A stretch of DNA of 64,000 bases from Streptomyces sp. NBC_00536 (GCF_036346295.1 NZ_CP107819.1:3100001-3164000); one strand, 5' to 3'; positions 24,190 to 34,585 are shown, counted from the stretch's first letter. A program made the numbers and translations. The notes: generated from the letters alone by a model not told the origin.

Positions 24190-24840
24190 TCAGCCCAGGA
24201 GTTCGCGGACCACCGGGGCCAGGGCGCGGAAGGCTTGGCCGCGGTGGGAGATGGCGTTCTTTTCCGCGGCTGTGAGTTCCGCGCAGGTGCGGGTTTCGCC
24301 CAGGGGCTGGAGGATCGGGTCGTAGCCGAAGCCGCCGGTGCCGGACGGGGTGTGGCGGAGGGTGCCCAGGAGGCGGCCCTCGACGACGCGTTCGGTGCCG
24401 TCCGGGAGGGCGAGGGCGGCGGCGCAGGCGAAGTGGGCCGCGCGGTGTTCGTCGTCGATGTCGCCGAGCTGGGCGAGCAGGAGGTCCAGGTTGGCCTGGT
24501 CGTCGCCGTGGGCGCCGGCCCAGCGGGCCGAGAAGATGCCGGGGGCGCCGTTCAGTACGTCCACGCAGAGCCCCGAGTCGTCGGCCACGGCCGGGAGGCC
24601 GGTGGCCTGGGCCAGGGCGTGGGCCTTGAGCAGGGCGTTCTCGGCGAAGGTGACGCCGGTTTCCTTGACGTCGGGGATCTCCGGGTACGCGTCCGCGCCG
24701 ACCAGCTCGTGCGGCAGGCCGGCGTCGGACAGGATCGCGCGGAGTTCGGTGACCTTGCCCGCGTTGCGGGTGGCAAGGATCAGACGGGGGCGCGCCGGGG
24801 GCGTGGAGGGAGTGGGGAGAGTGGAGGGCGTCGAGGTCAT
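24190..24840 (-). CDS. rdgB: RdgB/HAM1 family non-canonical purine NTP pyrophosphatase
   Basis: 216 aa. The family signature LILATRNAGKVTELRAIL near residue 20, TGVTFAENALLKA, VADDSGLCVDVLNGAPGIFSARWAG, and GGFGYDPIL with the final AAEKNAISHRGQAF leave no doubt. It hydrolyses dITP, XTP and similar purines to monophosphates, protecting DNA. The N-terminal Ser/Thr/Pro-rich extension of about 17 residues is unusual and the start could be later. It belongs to an apparent rph-lipoprotein-rdgB operon. Confidence 0.93.
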   Translation of the reverse strand: MTSTPSTLPTPSTPPARPRLILATRNAGKVTELRAILSDAGLPHELVGADAYPEIPDVKETGVTFAENALLKAHALAQATGLPAVADDSGLCVDVLNGAPGIFSARWAGAHGDDQANLDLLLAQLGDIDDEHRAAHFACAAALALPDGTERVVEGRLLGTLRHTPSGTGGFGYDPILQPLGETRTCAELTAAEKNAISHRGQAFRALAPVVRELLG

Positions 24841-24881
24841 GTCCTTATTATCCCGTCGGCCACCATCGCCACGGCCCGGGG

Positions 24882-25322
24882 TCAGCCCGGGGTGCAGACC
24901 TTGGAGATCTCCTTGGCCGCGTCGGCGACCGGGGTGATGTCGGGGGTCTTGTTGCCGCTCTCGATCGAGGTGCGGACGTTCTTGACGGCCGTGGTCATGG
25001 AGTCCACCGCCTTGCCGAGGTCGGCGTTGCCGGTCTTGTCGCCGACCTTCTTGAGGTTCTGCTCGATCTGGTTGAGCGCGTTCTGGGCGTCCTGGGGGCT
25101 GTTGCCCGCCTGGGAGACGGCCTGTTGGAGGTCGCTGACGCCGTTCGTGATGGCGACGGCCGTGTTCGCGCAGTCCATCGCGGTGGAGATCGCGTCGCAG
25201 GAGGTCAGGGCGGGCACGGTGAGGGCGGCCGCGAGGAGCACGGCGGGCAGGCGGTAGCGGCGGTGCGCGCGCTGGCGCTGGTCCTGGCGCTGGTCCTGGC
25301 GCTGGTCCTGCTGCTGGGACAT
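24882..25322 (-). CDS. Putative lipoprotein
   Basis: 146 aa. A Gln/Arg/Asp-rich start with repeated QDQR units (tandem repeat at DNA level, near 25270-25315) precedes a signal peptide with lipobox LTSC at about residue 42. The mature part is helical, with paired Ala/Gln/Asn-rich segments resembling coiled coil. The function is unknown. It lies between rph and rdgB, 41 bases before rdgB. Confidence 0.7.
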   Translation of the reverse strand: MSQQQDQRQDQRQDQRQRAHRRYRLPAVLLAAALTVPALTSCDAISTAMDCANTAVAITNGVSDLQQAVSQAGNSPQDAQNALNQIEQNLKKVGDKTGNADLGKAVDSMTTAVKNVRTSIESGNKTPDITPVADAAKEISKVCTPG

Positions 25323-25432
25323 GTGGGCTCCCCCGGTGGCCGGTTACGTGGACGGGCGCACAGTTTCGACCCTGTGCGCCCGTACTCGTCAAGACGCGGG
25401 ATCTCGCCCCGCGGTTGCCGTGCGGTGATCCT

Positions 25433-26158
<726 letters not shown>

Positions 26159-26291
26159 GGCTCCGAGCCTAGCCGGTGGCGGCCCGACTCCATGTCCCTG
26201 CGGGAAGACCCCGTCCGGGTGCGGCCCTGGACGGGGTCTTCTCGTGCGGCCGGGTGGGCGGCCGGGGGTGGGCGAGCCGGGTGGGCTCAGC

Positions 26292-26525
26292 TCACATCAT
26301 GTCTTCGATGTCGGCGGCGATGGGGTCGGCGTCGGTGCCGATGACGACCTGGATGGCGGTGCCCATCTTGACGACGCCGTGGGCGCCGGCGGCCTTGAGG
26401 GCGGCTTCGTCGACCTTGCTCGGGTCGATGACCTCGGTGCGCAGGCGCGTGATGCAGCCTTCGACCTCTTCGATGTTCTCGATACCGCCGAGCCCGGCGA
26501 CGATCTTCTCAGCCTTGGTGGCCAT
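26292..26525 (-). CDS. nagF: PTS EIIB component, N-acetylglucosamine type
   Basis: 77 aa. The phosphorylatable Cys 24 lies in [11 protein letters not shown], the EIIB glucose/sucrose family signature; [21 protein letters not shown] closes the domain. Streptomyces encodes this EIIB as a separate small protein divergent from the EIIC genes, as in S. coelicolor nagF. It accepts phosphate from EIIA and passes it to GlcNAc imported by the EIIC. The divergent gap holds a DasR-type site. Confidence 0.9.
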   Translation of the reverse strand: MATKAEKIVAGLGGIENIEEVEGCITRLRTEVIDPSKVDEAALKAAGAHGVVKMGTAIQVVIGTDADPIAADIEDMM

Positions 26526-26684
26526 CTGTTTCTCCCTGAGTTCTACGAAGTACGAAGAACGAGTCTCGGCGGCGCATACTCCGCGTGAGCGTCCGCTCTG
26601 TCACGGTAACCCACGGTTGGCCCATCTACACGGGCACATGTCCGGGATCTGCCGAATCATAACGATCAGCGCGACCGCACCAGA

Positions 26685-26700
26685 AGTGGTCTACACCAGT
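26685..26700. promoter_or_regulatory. DasR (dre) operator between nagF and nagE1
   Basis: AGTGGTCTACACCAGT is a 16-base match to the dre consensus (ACTGGTCTAGACCACT), with the central GTCTA-ACCA framework kept and the two ends swapped as allowed. It lies in the 249-base divergent region. DasR is a GntR-type repressor released by glucosamine phosphate. Confidence 0.88.
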
Positions 26701-26774
26701 GTGCCGCAAGTGTCGCAACTGCCAAAAACGGGCCGCCCCGACGGCCGCCCGACGGCCCCCCAGGGAGGACGCCG

Positions 26775-28076
26775 ATGAGCGCGAGCAGCGCCGCAGCAGT
26801 GCCACAGCCGAAGTGGTGGAACGGCATTTTCCAGGGGCTCCAGAAGATGGGCCGGAGCCTCCAACTGCCGATCGCCGTCCTCCCCGCGGCCGGCATCCTC
26901 AACCGGCTCGGCCAGGACGACGTCTTCGGCAAGGACGGCCTGGGCTGGACGAACGTCGCCAAGGTGATGGGCAACGCGGGCGGCGCGCTGCTCAACGCCG
27001 ACCTGGGCCTGCCCCTCCTCTTCTGCATCGGCGTCGCCATCGGCATGGCGAAGAAGGCCGACGGATCGACCGCTCTCGCGGCGGTCGTCGGCTTCCTCGT
27101 CTACCGCAACGTCCTGCACGCCTTCCCCAAGTCGTGCCCGGAGGGGACGAAGGACATCAAGGGCGGCTGCCTGGGGCAGGGCGACGCGTTCGCGGAGTAC
27201 ACCTTCCAGAACCCGGGGGTGTTCGGCGGCATCATCATGGGGCTGCTGGCCGCCTGGTTCTGGCAGCGCTACCACCGGGTGAAGCTGGTCGACTGGCTCG
27301 GCTTCTTCAACGGCCGCAGGCTCGTCCCGATCATCATGGCCTTCGTCGCGATCGTCTTCGCCGTGATCTGCCTGGGGATCTGGCCGGCGATCGGTGACGC
27401 GCTGCAGAGCTTCTCCGACTGGCTGGTGGGGCTGGGTGCGTGGGGCGCCGGGATCTTCGGTGTCGCGAACCGCGCGCTGCTGGTGATCGGCCTGCACCAG
27501 TTCCTGAACGTGCCCGTGTGGTTCCAGTTCGGCAGCTTCACCAAGCCGGACGGTTCGGTGGTGCACGGTGACATCGCGATGTTCCTGGCGGGCGACCCGA
27601 AGGCGGGGCAGTTCCTGTCCGGCTTCTTCCCCATCATGATGTTCGCGCTGCCCGCGGCGGCGCTGGCGATCACGCACTGCGCGAAGCCGTCGCGGCGCAA
27701 GCAGGTGGGCGGTCTGATGCTGTCGGTGGGCCTGACGTCCTTCGTCACGGGCATCACGGAGCCGCTGGAGTACTCGTTCCTGTTCATCGCGCCGGCGCTG
27801 TACGTGATCCACGCGGTGCTGACGGGTGTGTCGATGGCGGTGACCTGGGCGCTGGGGGTGCACGACGGGTTCAGCTTCTCGGCGGGTCTGATCGACTACG
27901 TCATCAACTGGAGCCTGGCGACGAAGCCGTGGATGATCATCCCGATCGGGCTGTGTTTCGCGGTGGTCTACTACGCGGTCTTCCGCTTCGCGATCACCAA
28001 GTTCAACCTGGCGACGCCGGGGCGGGAGTCGGACGAGGAGATCGCCGAGATGGAGCGGGAGAACATGAAGCAGTAG
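26775..28076 (+). CDS. nagE1: PTS EIIC, N-acetylglucosamine permease
   Basis: 433 aa from ATG 26775 (GGGAGGACGCCG upstream). The EIIC glucose family signature is present: MGRSLQLPIAVLPAAGILNRLGQDD, GVAIGMAKKADGSTALAAVVGFLVY, GGIIMGLLAAWFW, LHQFLNVPVWFQFGSF, and TGITEPLEYSFLF with the conserved GITEP loop. There is no fused EIIB or EIIA. It is one of two adjacent paralogues (67 percent or so identical by eye). It carries GlcNAc across the membrane; NagF supplies phosphate. Confidence 0.92.
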   Translation: MSASSAAAVPQPKWWNGIFQGLQKMGRSLQLPIAVLPAAGILNRLGQDDVFGKDGLGWTNVAKVMGNAGGALLNADLGLPLLFCIGVAIGMAKKADGSTALAAVVGFLVYRNVLHAFPKSCPEGTKDIKGGCLGQGDAFAEYTFQNPGVFGGIIMGLLAAWFWQRYHRVKLVDWLGFFNGRRLVPIIMAFVAIVFAVICLGIWPAIGDALQSFSDWLVGLGAWGAGIFGVANRALLVIGLHQFLNVPVWFQFGSFTKPDGSVVHGDIAMFLAGDPKAGQFLSGFFPIMMFALPAAALAITHCAKPSRRKQVGGLMLSVGLTSFVTGITEPLEYSFLFIAPALYVIHAVLTGVSMAVTWALGVHDGFSFSAGLIDYVINWSLATKPWMIIPIGLCFAVVYYAVFRFAITKFNLATPGRESDEEIAEMERENMKQ

Positions 28077-28143
28077 CCCGCCGGTGGAGCGGCGGCGGCG
28101 CATAGCGCACAAACGGGACGAGTAGCCTTCCGTCCCGGGCATC

Positions 28144-28176
28144 AAGGCCTTCGGACCCTCCGGGTCCGGGGGCCTT
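28144..28176 (+). terminator. Terminator of nagE1
   Basis: AAGGCC and CGGACCC (28144-28158) pair with GGGTCCG and GGCCTT (28162-28176) around TCC with an internal two-base bulge on each side, then TTTGTC follows. Confidence 0.7.
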
Positions 28177-28247
28177 TGTCGTTCATGTCCGGGTGTGTCC
28201 GCCGCCACGGAACGAGGGGTTCCTTACGCGGACCTCACCGTGCTACA

Positions 28248-28263
28248 ACTGGTCTACACCACT
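28248..28263. promoter_or_regulatory. DasR (dre) site 1 upstream of nagE2
   Basis: ACTGGTCTACACCACT, a very close match to the dre consensus, 108 bases before the nagE2 start. It forms one arm of a larger palindrome with the next site. Confidence 0.88.
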
Positions 28264-28264
28264 T

Positions 28265-28280
28265 AGTGGTGTAGACCACG
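28265..28280. promoter_or_regulatory. DasR (dre) site 2 upstream of nagE2
   Basis: AGTGGTGTAGACCACG lies one base after site 1 and is its inverted copy. The pair gives perfect 13-base arms (28251-28263 and 28265-28277), so two dre sites sit back to back, and the RNA could also fold. Dual sites upstream of nagE2 are known from S. coelicolor as I recall. Confidence 0.82.
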
Positions 28281-28370
28281 CGGGCCCATCGGGCCCCCGG
28301 TCCACCTTTCTGAGACGCCGCCTCCCCCTTCCATGTCCCCGGGCGGCGCCTTGCCCAATGGAGGAAGTTG

Positions 28371-29618
28371 ATGAGTACGGCAACCGCCGCTCCCACCAAG
28401 AAGTGGGGCTCCGGCCTGATGCAGGGCATGCAGAAGGTCGGTCGCAGCCTCCAGCTGCCCGTCGCCGTTCTGCCCGCCGCCGCGATCCTGCTGCGCCTCG
28501 GCCAGGACGACGTCTTCGGCAAGGACGGCCTCCAGTGGGGCAAGGTCGCCACGGTCTTCGCCAAGGCCGGTGACGGTGTCTTCCACAACCTCGCCCTGCT
28601 CTTCTGTGTCGGTGTCGCCATCGGTTACGCGAAGAAGGCGGACGGCTCGACTGCCCTCGCGGCGCTCGTCGGCTTCCTGGTCTACAAGAACGTGCTGAGC
28701 GCGTTCCCGGTCGACGGCTCCATCACCGCGCTCGCTCCGGAGGGCAAGCCGCAGGACCCGGGTGTGCTCGGCGGCATCATCGTCGGCCTCGTGAGCGCGA
28801 TCATCTGGCAGAAGTTCCACCGCACCAAGCTGGTGGACTGGCTCGGCTTCTTCAACGGCCGCCGTCTCGTCCCGATCCTCATGGCCTTCATCGGCACCCT
28901 CTTCGGTGTCTTCTTCGGTCTCGCCTGGGGCCCGGTCGGCGACGCGCTGGCCAGCTTCGGTGACTGGCTGATCGGTCTCGGTTCGGTCGGTGCCGGTATC
29001 TACGGTGTGTTCAACCGCGGTCTGATCCCGGTCGGCATGCACCAGTTCCTGAACACGTTCTTCCAGCAGCAGGTCGGTTCCTTCACCAAGCCCGACGGTT
29101 CGATCGTCACCGGCGAGATCCCGCGCTTCTTCGCGGGTGACCCGACCGCCGGTCAGTTCATGTCGGGCTTCTTCCCGATCATGATGTTCGGCCTCCCGGC
29201 CGCCGCGCTCGCCATCGCCCACTGCGCCAAGCCCACCCGCCGCAAGGCCGTCATGGGCATGATGATCTCCCTCGCGCTGACCTCCTTCATCACGGGTGTC
29301 ACCGAGCCGATCGAGTTCACCTTCCTCTTCCTCGCCCCGGCCCTGTACGCCGTCCACGCGGTGCTGACCGGTATCTCCATGGCCGTCACCTGGGGGCTGG
29401 GTGTGCACGACGGATTCGGCTTCTCGGCCGGTCTGATCGACTACCTGCTGAACTGGAAGCTCGCCACCAACCCGTGGATGATCATCCCGATCGGCCTGTG
29501 CTTCGGCGCGGTCTACTACGTGGTCTTCCGCTTCGCGATCACCAAGTTCAACCTTCCGACGCCGGGCCGCGAGTCCGACGAGGAGATCGCCGAGATGGAG
29601 AAGGCCGAGGCGAAGTAA
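28371..29618 (+). CDS. nagE2: PTS EIIC, N-acetylglucosamine permease
   Basis: 415 aa from ATG 28371, with GGAGGAAG seven bases upstream; a TTG one codon earlier is less likely. The same EIIC blocks as nagE1: VGRSLQLPVAVLPAAAILLRLGQDD, GVAIGYAKKADGSTALAALVG, MHQFLNTFFQQQVGSF, and TGVTEPIEFTFLF. In S. coelicolor NagE2 is the major GlcNAc carrier. It has its own promoter region with two dre sites and a strong terminator downstream. Confidence 0.93.
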   Translation: MSTATAAPTKKWGSGLMQGMQKVGRSLQLPVAVLPAAAILLRLGQDDVFGKDGLQWGKVATVFAKAGDGVFHNLALLFCVGVAIGYAKKADGSTALAALVGFLVYKNVLSAFPVDGSITALAPEGKPQDPGVLGGIIVGLVSAIIWQKFHRTKLVDWLGFFNGRRLVPILMAFIGTLFGVFFGLAWGPVGDALASFGDWLIGLGSVGAGIYGVFNRGLIPVGMHQFLNTFFQQQVGSFTKPDGSIVTGEIPRFFAGDPTAGQFMSGFFPIMMFGLPAAALAIAHCAKPTRRKAVMGMMISLALTSFITGVTEPIEFTFLFLAPALYAVHAVLTGISMAVTWGLGVHDGFGFSAGLIDYLLNWKLATNPWMIIPIGLCFGAVYYVVFRFAITKFNLPTPGRESDEEIAEMEKAEAK

Positions 29619-29664
29619 GCCTCGGCCCCGCCGCCCCCAGGGCGTCCGGCTCGCACATCAAGGT

Positions 29665-29705
29665 CCGAAGCCCCTGTCTTTCCCTCCGGAAGACAGGGGC
29701 TTCGG
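29665..29705 (+). terminator. Terminator of nagE2
   Basis: Perfect 16-base arms (29665-29680 and 29690-29705, CCGAAGCCCCTGTCTT and complement) around a nine-base loop. Confidence 0.88.
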
Positions 29706-29733
29706 CCGTTGTGCGGTGAATAGCCTGGTAACC

Positions 29734-30636
29734 ATGACAGAACAGCGCATTCTCGACCTTGACCGTGAACAGCTCGCCGCCCTGCGGGGGCGGGATCTGA
29801 CCCGGGCCGTGGCGGCCGCCGAGGGGCGGACGATGGTGGCGGAGGTGTTCGCCGAGCGCGCCGCGCTGTCCCCGCACCCGGACGGCCGCGGGGTGCACAA
29901 CGCCGAGTTGGTCGCCGCCTTCGGCGCGGACATCGTCGTACTGAACCTCATCGAGCGGGCCTGGGACGGGGAGCGGCTGCGGCTGCCGGGGCTGGGCGAG
30001 TTCGCCACGTTCACGGAGCTGGCCCAGGTGATCGGCCGGCCGGTCGGGGTGAACCTGGAGCCCGGTGACGTACCGGAGATCCGGCGGGCGAAGCCCGAGT
30101 ACGCCAAGCGGCTGGTGGACATGGGTGCGGCGATGCTGTGCATCACCGCGAATCCGGGTACGGGCGGCTCGTACGACGCGATGGCCCGGGTCACCGGGGA
30201 GCTGCGCCGGGGGCTGGGCGACGACGCGGCCCTGTGGTCGGGGAAGATGCACCACGCCGGGCACCCGGAGCGGGTGACCACGGCGCGGCTGACGGCGCTG
30301 GTGGACGCGGGCGCGGACGGGGTGGTCATGCCGCTGCCGGGGACCCTGCCCGGGGTGACGCGGGAGCTGGCGGCCGAGGCGGTGGCGGCGGTGCAGGACG
30401 CGGGCGCGATCGTGATGGGGGCGATCGGGACGAGCCAGGAGGGCAGTCACGCGAACGTGGTGCCGCAGCTCGCCCTGAACGCGAAGGAGGCGGGCTTCGA
30501 CGCCCACCACTTCGGGGACTCCTACCTGCCGGGGATGTGCGATCCGGAGGTCATGTACGCGTACTCGGTGGCCATCCGCGGCCGCCGTCACACCTGGAAC
30601 CGGATGGCGCTCTCCGGCCGGCGGGCGCGGGGGTAG
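29734..30636 (+). CDS. TIM-barrel protein (DUF7916-like), function unknown
   Basis: 300 aa. Strand/loop segments such as EFATFTELAQVIGRPVGVNLEPGD, MLCITANPGTGGSYDAM, ADGVVMPLPGTLPG and GTSQEGSHANVVPQLALNAKEAGFDAHHFGDS suggest a (beta/alpha)8 barrel related to PEP mutase-type enzymes. I recall this family as DUF7916, sometimes mislabelled HAD hydrolase, often near PTS genes. It follows nagE2 but behind a strong terminator. No catalytic assignment is made. Confidence 0.6.
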   Translation: MTEQRILDLDREQLAALRGRDLTRAVAAAEGRTMVAEVFAERAALSPHPDGRGVHNAELVAAFGADIVVLNLIERAWDGERLRLPGLGEFATFTELAQVIGRPVGVNLEPGDVPEIRRAKPEYAKRLVDMGAAMLCITANPGTGGSYDAMARVTGELRRGLGDDAALWSGKMHHAGHPERVTTARLTALVDAGADGVVMPLPGTLPGVTRELAAEAVAAVQDAGAIVMGAIGTSQEGSHANVVPQLALNAKEAGFDAHHFGDSYLPGMCDPEVMYAYSVAIRGRRHTWNRMALSGRRARG

Positions 30637-30677
30637 GTCCAGGTACGGGTACGGGGCCGGGTCCGGGGCCGGGGGGC

Positions 30678-31430
30678 TCAGACCTCGTAGACGGCGCCCG
30701 CGTGGGCGAGGTCCACCCGGCCCTCGTACACCGCGCGGGCGTCGGCGAGGTTGCGCTCGGCGTCGGTCCACGGCGGGATGTGGGTCAGTACGAGCCGCCC
30801 GACCCGGCCCGCGCGGGCGAACTCCCCCGCCTCGCGGCCGTTGAGGTGGAGGTCGGGGATGTCCTCCTTGCCGTGCGTGAAGGAGGCCTCGCAGAGGAAC
30901 AGGTCGGCGCCCTCGGCGAGCAGGCCCAGTTCGGCGCAGACCCCGGTGTCGCCGGAGTACGTGAGGGACCGGCCGCCGTGTTCGAGGCGGATGGCGTAGG
31001 ACTCGATGGGGTGGGAGACCCGCTCGGTGCGCACCTGGAAGGGGCCGATCTCGAAGGTGCCGGACTTGAGGGTGCGGAAGTCGAAGACCTCGCTCATCGA
31101 ACGCTCGTCGGGGACGTCCTCGTAGGCCGTGGTCAGGCGCTTCTCGGTGCCTTCGGGGCCGTAGACGGGGATGGTTCCGCAGCGGCCGCCTTCGTGGCGG
31201 TAGTAGCGGGCGACGAAGTAGCCGCACATGTCGATGCAGTGGTCCGCGTGCAGGTGGCTGAGGAAGACGGCGTCGAGGTCGTACAGGCCGATGTGCCGTT
31301 GCAGCTCACCGAGGGAGCCGTTGCCCATGTCGAGGAGCAGCCGGAAGCCGTCGGCCTCGACGAGGTAGCTCGAGCAGGCCGATTCCGCGGAGGGGAACGA
31401 GCCGGAGCAACCGACGACGGTGAGCTTCAT
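30678..31430 (-). CDS. MBL-fold metallohydrolase (RNase Z-like)
   Basis: 250 aa, with GGAGG 10 bases before ATG 31430. The metal-binding motif FLSHLHADHCIDM (HxHxDH), YSGDTGVC with its bridging Asp, and the final VLTHIPPWTD are clear. Start MKLTVVGCSGSFPS with SCSSYL-type follow-up is typical of actinobacterial MBL proteins near rph. It lacks a long exosite arm and may not be the main tRNase Z. Function as a phosphodiesterase is likely but substrate unknown. Confidence 0.85.
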   Translation of the reverse strand: MKLTVVGCSGSFPSAESACSSYLVEADGFRLLLDMGNGSLGELQRHIGLYDLDAVFLSHLHADHCIDMCGYFVARYYRHEGGRCGTIPVYGPEGTEKRLTTAYEDVPDERSMSEVFDFRTLKSGTFEIGPFQVRTERVSHPIESYAIRLEHGGRSLTYSGDTGVCAELGLLAEGADLFLCEASFTHGKEDIPDLHLNGREAGEFARAGRVGRLVLTHIPPWTDAERNLADARAVYEGRVDLAHAGAVYEV

Positions 31431-31658
31431 GGAGCGGGAACCTCCGTGGACGGTCCGTGGACGTTACACGGATACGGGGAGGGCGACGGGGGCGTGCGTG
31501 GAGTCGAGCGTAAAGCGCGAATCGTCCCGTCGCTCCTCCGCGGCGGGCCGTTGTGGGGCAACTCACCTGCGGTGTCACCCGGTGGAGCGACGGGCCGTAC
31601 GGGGGTTGCCGTGCGGGCGGGCCGTGCGGGCGGGTGGGGGCGCGGTTACGGTCGATGC

Positions 31659-32108
31659 ATGGACACGTCCTGGTGGCCGGGGGTGGCGGCGGTGGTGGCC
31701 GTGGCCGTCGTACTGCTGGTGGTGGGGCGCGGGACGGCGGCGGTGCGGCCGTGGCGCTCCGCGGGTCCGGGTTCCGCCGGGCACGGCCCGGGGCCGCCGC
31801 CGCGGCCGGTGGTGCGCGAGCTGTGGTGCCTGGCCGACGGCAGTGCCTGCCTGATCCTGGCGGTACGGGGCCCACGGGCGCGGGTCGCGCCGGTCACCGG
31901 GAAGTACCGGGACGCCCGGCCCGGGGTGATCGCCCTGCCGCCGGGGGTGCTCGGGGCGGCGCACGGCCGGGCGGCGTTCCTGGAGGCGGACCGGCCGCGG
32001 GAGGTCTCGGTGTGGGAGCTGCGGCGGCGGGTCGGGGCGGTGGATCCCGCGGTGTGGGACCAGGTGAAGGGGCTCGGGCTGGGAGGGCTGGGAGGTGAGG
32101 GCCGGTGA
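31659..32108 (+). CDS. Membrane-anchored hypothetical protein
   Basis: 149 aa from ATG 31659. One N-terminal helix (WWPGVAAVVAVAVVLLVVGRG), then a Pro/Gly-rich linker and a compact domain, RELWCLADGSACLILAVRGPRARVAPVTGKY. No known family. It overlaps the DUF488 gene by four bases (GTGA), so the two are translated together. Confidence 0.6.
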   Translation: MDTSWWPGVAAVVAVAVVLLVVGRGTAAVRPWRSAGPGSAGHGPGPPPRPVVRELWCLADGSACLILAVRGPRARVAPVTGKYRDARPGVIALPPGVLGAAHGRAAFLEADRPREVSVWELRRRVGAVDPAVWDQVKGLGLGGLGGEGR

Positions 32109-32485
32109 CGAAGCCGGAGCGGGCGGGGGCCGGGGTGGTGCGGGTGCGGCGGGTCTACGATCCCCCGGACCCGGCGGCGGACGGCGTCCGGGTGCTGGTG
32201 GACCGGCTGTGGCCGCGGGGGCTGGCGAAGGCGGTGGCGGCGGTGGATCTGTGGCCGAAGGAGGTGACTCCGTCGGCGGAGCTGCGGAAGTGGTTCCACG
32301 GTGGGGGTGGGGGGTTCGAGGAGTTCCGGGAGCGGTACGAGGCGGAGTTGGCGGGGCCGGATGCGGTGGCCGGGCTGGAGCGGTTGCGGGGCCTCGTGGG
32401 GGCCGGGCCGGTGACGCTGCTGACCGCGGTCAAGGACCCGGCGTCCAGCCATGCGGCGATCCTGGCGGCCCTGCTGTCCCCCTGA
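32105..32485 (+). CDS. DUF488 family protein
   Basis: 126 aa starting GTG 32105 within the previous stop. VRVRRVYDPP, RVLVDRLWPRGL, DLWPKEVTPSAELRKWFHG and GPVTLLTAVKDP are the DUF488 blocks. The family includes small proteins of unknown role, some suggested to bind nucleotides or heme; nothing more specific is shown. Confidence 0.85.
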   Translation: MTKPERAGAGVVRVRRVYDPPDPAADGVRVLVDRLWPRGLAKAVAAVDLWPKEVTPSAELRKWFHGGGGGFEEFRERYEAELAGPDAVAGLERLRGLVGAGPVTLLTAVKDPASSHAAILAALLSP

Positions 32486-32525
32486 CCCATGGCTCCGCCC
32501 CGGCCCCGGCCCGACCGGCCCCCGC

Positions 32526-32611
32526 CGCCTGAGCCTCCGGCGGCCGCCGCCTGAGCCTCCGGCGGCCGCCGCCTGAGCCTCCGGCGGCCGCCGCCTGAGC
32601 CTCCGGCGGCG
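32526..32611. repeat. 22-bp tandem repeat
   Basis: Nearly four copies of a 22-base unit starting CGCCTGAGCCTCCGGCGGCC, at 32526, 32548, 32570 and 32592, run into the first copy of the interspersed repeat. They are in the 653-base gap between DUF488 and cysM. Confidence 0.9.
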
Positions 32612-32975
32612 CCTCAAACGCCGGCGAGGCTGGATTTGGCCAGGGTCATGGCCACCCGTCCCCGAGCCTCGCGCCTCAAACGCCGGCGGGGCTGGATTTG
32701 GCCGGAGTCGTAGCCATCCCCCCCCCGACTCGCGCCTCCGGCGAGGCTGGAGATGGCCGCCCTCGTGGGCACCCGCCCCCGACATCGCGCCTCGAACGCC
32801 GGCGGGGCTAGGGGTGGCTGGGATCGTGGCCATCCGTCCCCCCGGACTCGCGCCTCGAACGCGGGCGGGGCTGGAGGTGGCCGGGGGCGTGGGCATCCGC
32901 CCAACGGGCTCGCGGCTGAACGCCGGCGGGGCTGGGGCGGGCCCGATTCAGCCTCGCCGGCGTTTGAGGCGCCGC
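32611..32975. repeat. Interspersed palindromic repeat cluster 1
   Basis: At least six related copies of a unit based on GCCTCAAACGCCGGCGGGGC followed by TGG, near 32611, 32672, 32732, 32789, 32851 and 32914, then one inverted copy at about 32950-32975. Copies vary (AAACG, CGAACG) and are spaced 60-65 bases apart. Similar sequences occur between pncB and pncA (39420-39730). I recall this unit as widespread in Streptomyces intergenic DNA. The rest of the gap to 33138 is G/C-rich with no supported gene. Confidence 0.85.
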
Positions 32976-33138
32976 CGGAGGCCGCACCCGCCGGCAGAGG
33001 CTTCATCCGGCCCGGGACGGCACCCCGTCAGGCACCGCCCGAGCGGCGGCACCCCCGTCAGGGCCCCGCCCCACCCGGGGCTGGCGGCACCCCGTCAGGC
33101 CCTGCCCAGGGCAACCCCGGGCCGCCCTCGGGGAAGGG

Positions 33139-34376
<1,238 letters not shown>

Positions 34377-34474
34377 GGCTGGCTCCAGACGTGAAGACGA
34401 AGAAGAGGAAGGAGGAGGGAAAGGCAAGCGTGCGGGGCGGTGCGGCGCGGCGGTGCTGCGGGGGCTGCCTCTGT

Positions 34475-34585
34475 TCAGGCAGCGGCAGGACAGATGGCAC
34501 TGGCGAGGCGGCACAGGTCGACGTGCAGCCGCGCCACGAGCAGCAGCCTGCCGGGCGTCTCGATGCTCACGTCGTGGGGAACCAT
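34475..34585 (-). CDS. Cysteine leader peptide (putative attenuator)
   Basis: 36 aa, start ATG 34585, stop TGA at 34475-34477. The core LLVARLHVDLCRLASAIC carries two Cys and matches the HVDLCR-type leader peptides I recall upstream of sulfur genes in Streptomyces. A TAACAT hexamer (34592-34597 on the reverse strand) ends six bases before the ATG, so the mRNA may be leaderless. It lies 98 bases upstream of cysO, on the same strand. Slow decoding at the Cys codons when cysteinyl-tRNA is low could relieve attenuation of cysO-cysM. Confidence 0.8.
   Translation of the reverse strand: MVPHDVSIETPGRLLLVARLHVDLCRLASAICPAAA

Noticed and set aside
30138..31658. Long + strand ORF fused before the membrane protein at 31659
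   Set aside because: It runs out of frame through the TIM-barrel gene and antisense to the MBL gene; only the part from ATG 31659 looks real.
32526..32975. CRISPR array
   Set aside because: Units are palindromic repeats with similar spacers and no cas genes; spacers are not unique.
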